A DNA stretch of 11,343 nt from an uncultured Cocleimonas sp. (GTDB lineage: Bacteria; Pseudomonadota; Gammaproteobacteria; Thiotrichales; Thiotrichaceae): positions 1 to 11,343 of the forward strand of contig CALJIH010000203.1 of assembly GCA_937974135.1 (NCBI GenBank), read 5' to 3'. The notes below the pieces were generated by a model, which saw only the letters and a list, made by a program, of their open reading frames with translations, was not told where the DNA came from and did no database searches. This document shows positions 1 through 5,009 of the stretch, one piece after another. Numbering within the stretch: position 1 is the stretch's first letter; every line of letters begins with the position of its first letter. Both the position numbers and the translations under genes were made by a program.

Positions 1-102
1 TAAACTAATCTTGATACACTAAAAAACAACCCCATATTCTTATGCAGGATTTTTATTTAAACTCTGCAATAAAATACAATAATTAGTCTCTAACAATATT
101 AG

Positions 103-108
103 AAAGGA
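103..108 (+). promoter_or_regulatory. Ribosome binding site of sodB
   Basis: AAAGGA lies 7 nt before the ATG at 116, a good Shine-Dalgarno match that fixes the start. The 115 bases before the gene are AT-rich. TACAAT at 75-80 could be a -10 box, but no convincing -35 hexamer sits at the right distance and no Fur-box palindrome was recognised. A short inverted repeat, TCTAA/TTAGA (89-103), lies just before the binding site. No promoter is called with confidence. Confidence 0.75.
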
Positions 109-115
109 ACTTGAT

Positions 116-697
116 ATGACACACGCATTACCAGATTTACCCTATGCACATAACGCATTAGAGCCATACATTTCAGCTGAGACGCTTGAGTTTCATCACG
201 ACAAGCACCACAACGCTTACGTAACAAACCTAAACAACATGATTGAAGGCACTGAGTTTGCTGATAAGTCATTAGAAGAGATCGTAACTTCTGCTCCTGC
301 TGGTGGCGTTTTCAATAATGCAGCACAAGTTTGGAATCACACGTTCTACTTTAACTGCATGGGCCCAAATGCAGGTGGCGCACCTACAGGTAAAGTAGCA
401 GATGCAATTGATGCTGCGTTTGGTTCTTTCGATGATTTTAAAGAGAAGTTTTCAGCTTCTGCAGTAGGTAACTTTGGTTCAGGTTGGACGTGGTTAGTAC
501 AAAACAGCGATGGTTCAGTTGCGATTCAAAACACAACTGCTGCTGGATGTCCGTTAACCGATGGCGTAACACCAATCATGACAATCGATGTTTGGGAGCA
601 TGCTTACTACGTAGATAAGCGCAATGCCCGACCAGCTTACGTTGCCGATTTCTGGAACTTAGTAAATTGGGATTTTGTAAATTCAAACATGAGTTAA
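116..697 (+). CDS. sodB: Superoxide dismutase, iron type
   Basis: Converts superoxide to hydrogen peroxide and oxygen; expected to be a cytoplasmic homodimer. The 193 residues match the usual length of bacterial Fe-SODs (about 192). The four metal ligands can be placed by family pattern: His27 in the HHDKHH stretch, His75 in QVWNHTFYF, and Asp158 and His162 in DVWEHAYYVDKRNARP. Gln71, in NNAAQVWNH, sits at the active-site glutamine position characteristic of Fe-SOD; Mn-SODs carry this glutamine elsewhere. There is no signal peptide. The gene appears monocistronic: it is followed 23 bp later by a strong terminator. The call is secure; metal preference (iron rather than cambialistic) is inferred from sequence. 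Confidence 0.97.
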   Translation: MTHALPDLPYAHNALEPYISAETLEFHHDKHHNAYVTNLNNMIEGTEFADKSLEEIVTSAPAGGVFNNAAQVWNHTFYFNCMGPNAGGAPTGKVADAIDAAFGSFDDFKEKFSASAVGNFGSGWTWLVQNSDGSVAIQNTTAAGCPLTDGVTPIMTIDVWEHAYYVDKRNARPAYVADFWNLVNWDFVNSNMS

Positions 698-720
698 ATC
701 AAAACCACCAAAAGTTTCAA

Positions 721-751
721 AAGCCGGCTTTAATTAAGTCGGCTTTTTTTT
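721..751 (+). terminator. Rho-independent terminator of sodB
   Basis: AAGCCGGCTT (721-730) pairs with AAGTCGGCTT (736-745) over ten base pairs, including one G-U, around the 5-nt loop TAATT. Six T follow (746-751). It lies 23 bp after the sodB stop and matches the classic intrinsic terminator form. Confidence 0.9.
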
Positions 752-830
752 GCCAATGGAAAATAGATTTGTTCTTTATGGAAGCGCTATAGCTGAAAAG
801 CAAACACTTCCAATAAATTGACAAACCTGT

Positions 831-857
831 AAAAAGCGAGCAATATTGCTCGTTTTT
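831..857 (+). terminator. Second terminator-like hairpin
   Basis: CGAGCAAT (837-844) and ATTGCTCG (845-852) form a perfect 16-bp palindrome, flanked by five A on the left and five T on the right. It could therefore work in either direction. No gene is visible between it and the sodB terminator. It may be a back-up stop for sodB or the end of an unrecognised small transcript. A perfect TTGACA (818-823) lies just before it, but the 17-bp-spaced -10 position reads CAATAT, a poor match. Confidence 0.6.
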
Positions 858-866
858 CCGCAAATT

Positions 867-890
867 GGTGACTTTTAAGTCGCCTTTTTT
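867..890 (+). terminator. Third terminator-like hairpin, upstream of argD
   Basis: GGTGACTT (867-874) pairs with AAGTCGCC (877-884), including one T-G wobble, and six T follow (885-890). It ends 67 bp before argD. If argD is transcribed from a promoter before this point, the hairpin would lie in its leader and could act as an attenuator. If the promoter lies in 891-957, it is simply another terminator. No leader peptide was recognised. Confidence 0.65.
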
Positions 891-945
891 CGTTTAAGTT
901 TGACGGCTTTAATAGATTATTTTCAAAAGCAGTCAAATTAGTTTA

Positions 946-950
946 GAGGG
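946..950 (+). promoter_or_regulatory. Ribosome binding site deciding the argD GTG start
   Basis: GAGGG ends 7 nt before GTG at 958. The next in-frame ATG (973, residue 6) has no comparable site at the right distance, so the GTG start is preferred. Confidence 0.7.
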
Positions 951-957
951 TAGTATT

Positions 958-2133
958 GTGTCAGATTCATTAATGTCAACGTATGGACGGTTGCCGGTTT
1001 CATTTGAACGTGGCGAAGGTCCTTATCTTTTTGATAAAAATGGCGATAAATACCTAGATGCATTAGCAGGTATAGCTGTGTGTAGTTTGGGTCATGCAAA
1101 CCCACGCATTGCGGATGTGATTGCTGAGCAGGCCCGAACACTGTTGCATACCTCTAATGTTTATGGCATTCCTTATCAACAAGAATTAGGTGCCAAACTG
1201 TGTGAATTATCCGGCATGGATAAAGTGTTTTTCGGTAATTCTGGTGCTGAAGCAAATGAAGCTTCGATTAAGTTAGCGCGTTTATACGGCAAGAAAAAAG
1301 GCATCGAACGTCCCAAGATTATTGTTATGTCTGGCAGTTTTCATGGACGAACTTTAGCAACCTTATCAGCAACGGGCAGTCGAAAAGTCCAAGCAGGGTT
1401 TTCGCCCTTGGTTGAAGGTTTTGTGCGTGTTGATTACAACGATATAGAAGCAATCCAGAAAATTGCGAAAAATAACACCGATATTTCAGCTGTTTTAGTT
1501 GAGCCGGTTATTGGTGAAGGTGGAATTGTTGTTCCTGATATGTGTTACCTGTGTAAGATTCGTGAAATCTGTGACGATAATGATTGGTTAATGATGCTGG
1601 ATGAAATTCAAACTGGTATCGGCAGAACCGGTGAAATGTTTGCTTTCAAACACAAAAAAATCACTCCTGATGTTATGTCACTTGCCAAAGCTTTAGGTAA
1701 TGGTGTGCCGATTGGCGCATGTTTAGCTGCGGGAAAAGCAGCAGAAATTTTATCCCCAGGTACTCACGGTTCAACCTTTGGTGGCAACCCGTTTGTTACA
1801 CGCGTGGCGTTAGAAGTACTGAACATCATCGAAGAGCAAAACCTCACTGAGAATGCGAAGAACATGGGCGAATACATGTTAGAGCAATTTGAAAAAGAGT
1901 TTGCAGATGTCGAGGAGGTGAAAGAGATACGCGGACTGGGTCTAATGATGGGTATCGAGTTAGATCGAGACTGTGGCGAATTAGTTAAAGCTGCGCTTGA
2001 TAACAAATTATTGATCAATGTGACAGCAGGCAAAGTGATCCGATTATTGCCACCGATTATTATCAACCAAGAGCAAGCTGACGAAATCGTTAGAATAGTC
2101 GTGAAGATAACGAAAGAATTTCTTTCAACTTAA
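958..2133 (+). CDS. argD: Acetylornithine aminotransferase (class III, PLP-dependent)
   Basis: Transfers an amino group from glutamate to N-acetylglutamate semialdehyde to give N-acetylornithine in arginine synthesis; family members often also act as succinyldiaminopimelate aminotransferase in lysine synthesis. The 391 residues are typical of ArgD. Visible class III aminotransferase features are the phosphate-binding NSGAEAN (94-100), FHGRT (128-132), LDEIQTGIGRTG (214-225) whose Asp215 should contact the PLP ring nitrogen, and SLAKALGNG (241-249) with the Schiff-base Lys244. GSTFGGNP (271-278) follows. The start is GTG with a good binding site 7 nt upstream. It is followed by argF after 78 bp and is probably co-transcribed. 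The argD call rests on the argF neighbour; related enzymes of other pathways share the fold. Confidence 0.94.
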   Translation: MSDSLMSTYGRLPVSFERGEGPYLFDKNGDKYLDALAGIAVCSLGHANPRIADVIAEQARTLLHTSNVYGIPYQQELGAKLCELSGMDKVFFGNSGAEANEASIKLARLYGKKKGIERPKIIVMSGSFHGRTLATLSATGSRKVQAGFSPLVEGFVRVDYNDIEAIQKIAKNNTDISAVLVEPVIGEGGIVVPDMCYLCKIREICDDNDWLMMLDEIQTGIGRTGEMFAFKHKKITPDVMSLAKALGNGVPIGACLAAGKAAEILSPGTHGSTFGGNPFVTRVALEVLNIIEEQNLTENAKNMGEYMLEQFEKEFADVEEVKEIRGLGLMMGIELDRDCGELVKAALDNKLLINVTAGKVIRLLPPIIINQEQADEIVRIVVKITKEFLST

Positions 2134-2149
2134 GTTTCAAACTAAAACT

Positions 2150-2183
2150 TTTGATCAGTTGTTAACCCAAACAACTGATCAAA
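2150..2183. repeat. Perfect 14-bp inverted repeat between argD and argF
   Basis: TTTGATCAGTTGTT (2150-2163) is exactly complementary to AACAACTGATCAAA (2170-2183), separated by AACCCA. In RNA it would be a 14-bp hairpin with a 6-nt loop. No T-run follows on + (the next bases are TAAAGAACC), so it is not a standard terminator. It does not resemble an ARG box. It may be an operator, an mRNA-stabilising or processing hairpin, or an attenuation element. Confidence 0.8.
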
Positions 2184-2211
2184 TAAAGAACCAAAGGAAA
2201 AGGTAAAAGCT

Positions 2212-3204
2212 ATGTCTTTTTCAAATGAAGAAGCGAGAAAAAGAGCAAAGATACAAGCTCAAAAAGAACCCAGACATTTTCTGACACTTATGGATTTCTC
2301 ATCTGATGAGTTGACGCAATTAATCGCGCGCGCTATTGAGATGAAAAAACATTGGAAGAACTTTGAAATATACGAGCCACTAAGCAATATGAGCTTGGCA
2401 ATGATTTTCGATAAATCTTCGACCCGTACTCGCGTCTCATTTGAATCTGGTATGAATCAGTTAGGTGGACATAGCATGTTTCTTTCTTCACGCGATACTC
2501 AATTAGGTCGTGGTGAACCCATTGAAGACAGTGCCCGCGTTATATCTAGCATGGTCGATATCGTGATGATTCGAACCTTTGGCCATGACATCGTCGAGAA
2601 GTTTGCAGAATACTCCAGCGTACCTGTTATTAATGCGTTAACGGATGATTATCATCCGTGTCAGCTACTAGCCGATATGATGACGTACGTTGAATACCGC
2701 GGCAGTATTTCTGGCAAGACTGCTACTTACGTGGGTGATGGAAATAATATGTGTCATTCGTGGATGAACGCTGCTCGTCAGTTTAACTTCCATCTCAATA
2801 TTGCATCACCTAAAGGCTATGAACCGAATGCGGCTTTATTGGAAGAATGTGAAGACCACGTTACTCTTTTTAATAATGTAGAAGATGCGGTGACGGGTTC
2901 TGATCTTGTGACTACGGATGTGTGGGCGAGTATGGGACAGGAAGAAGAACAGAAGATTCGTGAGAGGGATTTCAAGGAATTCATGGTGAATTCTGCTGTC
3001 ATGGCAAAGGCCGATGAAAAAGCAGTCTTTATGCATTGTCTACCAGCGCACCGCGAGGAAGAAGTCAGTGCTGCAGTCATCGATGGCCCTCAAAGTGTGG
3101 TTTGGGATGAAGCTGAAAACCGTTTACATGCACAAAAAGCGTTATTGGAAGCACTTGTGATCGGCTTACCAAATTCATTAGATGTTCAAGATAGTTTTTC
3201 ATAA
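2212..3204 (+). CDS. argF: Ornithine carbamoyltransferase
   Basis: Makes citrulline from ornithine and carbamoyl phosphate in the cytoplasm, the sixth step of arginine synthesis. The 330 residues contain the family motifs in order: SSTRTR (69-74, carbamoyl phosphate binding), HPCQ (148-151), DVWASMGQE (236-244, the SMG loop that closes on ornithine) and HCLPAHR (275-281) with the catalytic Cys. About 20 charged residues precede the usual start of homology (RHFLTLMD). The start is kept because AAGGT lies 7 nt before ATG 2212 and the next in-frame Met (27) is inside the conserved fold. The stop overlaps the prfC start by one base. A catabolic ArcB role is less likely, since no arcA or arcC is adjacent and argD precedes it. 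Confidence 0.95.
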   Translation: MSFSNEEARKRAKIQAQKEPRHFLTLMDFSSDELTQLIARAIEMKKHWKNFEIYEPLSNMSLAMIFDKSSTRTRVSFESGMNQLGGHSMFLSSRDTQLGRGEPIEDSARVISSMVDIVMIRTFGHDIVEKFAEYSSVPVINALTDDYHPCQLLADMMTYVEYRGSISGKTATYVGDGNNMCHSWMNAARQFNFHLNIASPKGYEPNAALLEECEDHVTLFNNVEDAVTGSDLVTTDVWASMGQEEEQKIRERDFKEFMVNSAVMAKADEKAVFMHCLPAHREEEVSAAVIDGPQSVVWDEAENRLHAQKALLEALVIGLPNSLDVQDSFS

Positions 3205-4832
3205 TGGCATCGGATTCAACGCTACACGCGAAAGAAACAGCGCTACGTCGTACTTTCGCGATTATCTCTCATCCTGATGCGGGTAAAACCACCATCACTG
3301 AAAAACTCTTGTTATTCGGCGGTGCGATTCAATTAGCAGGATCGGTGAAAGGACGAAAAGCCGCACGCCATGCGACATCCGATTGGATGGCGATGGAAAA
3401 AGAGCGTGGCATTTCGGTGACTTCATCGGTAATGCAGTTTCCTTATAAACTCAATAAGGAACATCCTTCTGACCCAGATCCTATTATCAACTTACTGGAT
3501 ACACCAGGCCATGAGGATTTCTCGGAAGATACTTATCGTACTTTAACCGCAGTTGATTCGGCGTTAATGGTAATTGATGTTGCCAAAGGTGTAGAGGATA
3601 GAACCATTAAACTGATGGATGTGTGTCGTCTACGTGATACACCGATCATGACGTTTATTAATAAGCTTGATCGTGAAGGCCGCGATCCGATAGATCTTCT
3701 TGATGAAGTAGAAAGTGTTCTAAAAATACAATGTGCGCCTGTTACTTGGCCCATTGGTATGGGTAAACGTTTAAAAGGTGTTTATCATATTCATAATGAT
3801 GCAGTGCATCTGTATGACCCAAATCATGACGGAAAAATTTTAGAAGGCGAAGTTATTCAAGGTATTGATAATCATCGTCTGGATGAATTATTGGGTACAC
3901 AAGCGGAAGAGCTTCGCGAAGAAATTGAACTAGTACAAGGTGCTAGTAATGCTTTCGATAAAGAGCAGTATTTAGCGGGTAAGTTAACGCCAGTATTTTT
4001 TGGCTCTGCGGTTAATAATTTCGGTGTTGCAGAACTTTTAGCCGACTTCGTAACTCACGCCCCTGCCCCACAACCACGAGCCACGACAGAACGTGAAGTA
4101 TCTCCTCTTGAAGAAAAATTCAGTGGTTTTGTATTTAAAATTCAAGCCAATATGGATCCACAGCATCGTGACCGCATTGCATTCATGCGGATCTGTTCGG
4201 GTAGTTTCAAAAAGGGCATGAAATTGAATCATGTGCGCATTAAGAAAGAAGTGAAGATTCCTGATGCGCTGACTTTCTTAGCAGCAGATAGAGGTCATGT
4301 TGACGCGGCTTATCCTGGCGATATCATTGGTATTCATAATCACGGTACGATTCGCATTGGTGATACCTTCTCTGAAGGTGAGAATTTATTTTTTACGGGC
4401 ATACCTAGTTTTGCACCTGAACTATTTCGTCGCGCTCAACTAAAAGATCCGCTAAAGATGAAGCAGTTGCAAAAAGGCTTGGAGCAATTATGTGAAGAAG
4501 GCGCAACACAGTTATTTAGGCCGTTTAAAAATAACGATCTTATTCTTGGCGCGGTTGGTGTTTTACAATTTGATGTCGTTGCGCAACGCTTAAAAGACGA
4601 ATATAAAGTGGATTGTCAGTTTGAAGGGGTTGCCGTGCAAACAGCTCGTTGGATTCATTGCGAAGATGATGCGATGTTGACGCAATTCAAAAATAAAGCT
4701 GAAGCTAATTTATCTTATGATCATGCTGGTGAGTTGGTATACATTGCACCAACACGCGTGAATCTACAAATGGCTACTGAGAAATGGCCTGATATTGAGT
4801 TCTTATCAACCCGAGAACACGGCTCTTATTAA
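3204..4832 (+). CDS. prfC: Peptide chain release factor 3 (RF3), translational GTPase
   Basis: Releases RF1/RF2 from the ribosome after peptide release, using GTP. The 542 residues compare with about 529 in E. coli RF3. The GTPase motifs are clear: G1 SHPDAGKT (22-29), G2 region RGISVTSS (68-75), G3 DTPGHED (99-105) and G4 NKLD (153-156). The rest follows RF3 throughout, including GFVFKIQANMDP and FAPELFRR. A short charged insert (about residues 83-93, KLNKEHPSDPD) before the G3 strand accounts for part of the extra length. The ATG overlaps the argF stop (TAATG at 3202-3206) and no good Shine-Dalgarno sequence precedes it, which suggests translational coupling to argF. Identification is secure. 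Why RF3 sits in an arginine operon is not explained by the sequence. Confidence 0.96.
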   Translation: MASDSTLHAKETALRRTFAIISHPDAGKTTITEKLLLFGGAIQLAGSVKGRKAARHATSDWMAMEKERGISVTSSVMQFPYKLNKEHPSDPDPIINLLDTPGHEDFSEDTYRTLTAVDSALMVIDVAKGVEDRTIKLMDVCRLRDTPIMTFINKLDREGRDPIDLLDEVESVLKIQCAPVTWPIGMGKRLKGVYHIHNDAVHLYDPNHDGKILEGEVIQGIDNHRLDELLGTQAEELREEIELVQGASNAFDKEQYLAGKLTPVFFGSAVNNFGVAELLADFVTHAPAPQPRATTEREVSPLEEKFSGFVFKIQANMDPQHRDRIAFMRICSGSFKKGMKLNHVRIKKEVKIPDALTFLAADRGHVDAAYPGDIIGIHNHGTIRIGDTFSEGENLFFTGIPSFAPELFRRAQLKDPLKMKQLQKGLEQLCEEGATQLFRPFKNNDLILGAVGVLQFDVVAQRLKDEYKVDCQFEGVAVQTARWIHCEDDAMLTQFKNKAEANLSYDHAGELVYIAPTRVNLQMATEKWPDIEFLSTREHGSY

Positions 4833-4885
4833 AGCAACAATTAAAAACTAAGGTTTTAAATACCAAAAACATCAAAAAGTAGGTG

Positions 4886-4914
4886 CCTTCTTGACTCCCT
4901 AGGAGTCAAGAAGG
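4886..4914. other. Strong 13-bp hairpin after prfC
   Basis: Positions 4886-4898 pair perfectly with 4902-4914 around a 3-nt centre (CTA). It lies 53 bp after the prfC stop and 95 bp beyond the 949-residue protease stop. On + there is no T-run behind it; on - five T follow about 6 nt later. It may stop or protect one or both converging transcripts, but its form is not that of a classic intrinsic terminator. It is preceded by GTAG (4879-4882), as REP-type repeats are. Confidence 0.5.
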
Positions 4915-4956
4915 GTGAGATAAATTTTCGTGAGGAAATATCGAGGAGGGTTATAA

Positions 4957-4998
4957 CAAAGTACGGAATTATATTTAAAACACACCCCCCTACTTTTG
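4957..4998 (-). repeat. Structured repeat element, left copy
   Basis: Read on -, CAAAAGTA (4998-4991) pairs with TACTTTG (4963-4957), leaving one bulged A and a 27-nt loop starting with a run of six G followed by TGTGTTTTAA. A second copy in opposite orientation lies at 10900-10947. From the last stem C/T base through TATA the copies share 24 of 28 aligned positions after that first base. One stem pair is A-T here and G-C in the other copy, which keeps the pairing. It starts 12 bp after the stop of the 949-residue protease. Its identity is unknown; a REP/RAYT-like or MITE-like element is possible. Confidence 0.55.
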
Positions 4999-5009
4999 AG
5001 AGTTTTTAA

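Noticed and set aside
818..846. TTGACA at 818 as a real promoter
   Set aside because: The matching -10 position (841-846, CAATAT) fits only three of six bases and lies inside a terminator-like hairpin. It is kept only as a note.
973..975. ATG at 973 as the argD start
   Set aside because: GTG at 958 has GAGGG at 7 nt; the ATG has no well-placed binding site.
1764..2066. Minus-strand open frames inside argD, argF and prfC
   Set aside because: They are shadows of strongly recognised genes and show no protein features or binding sites.
4900..5000. IS element or integron attachment site after prfC
   Set aside because: No transposase or integrase frame is present, and the hairpin lacks the R-box core layout of attC sites. 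Only a small palindromic or REP-like element remains possible.
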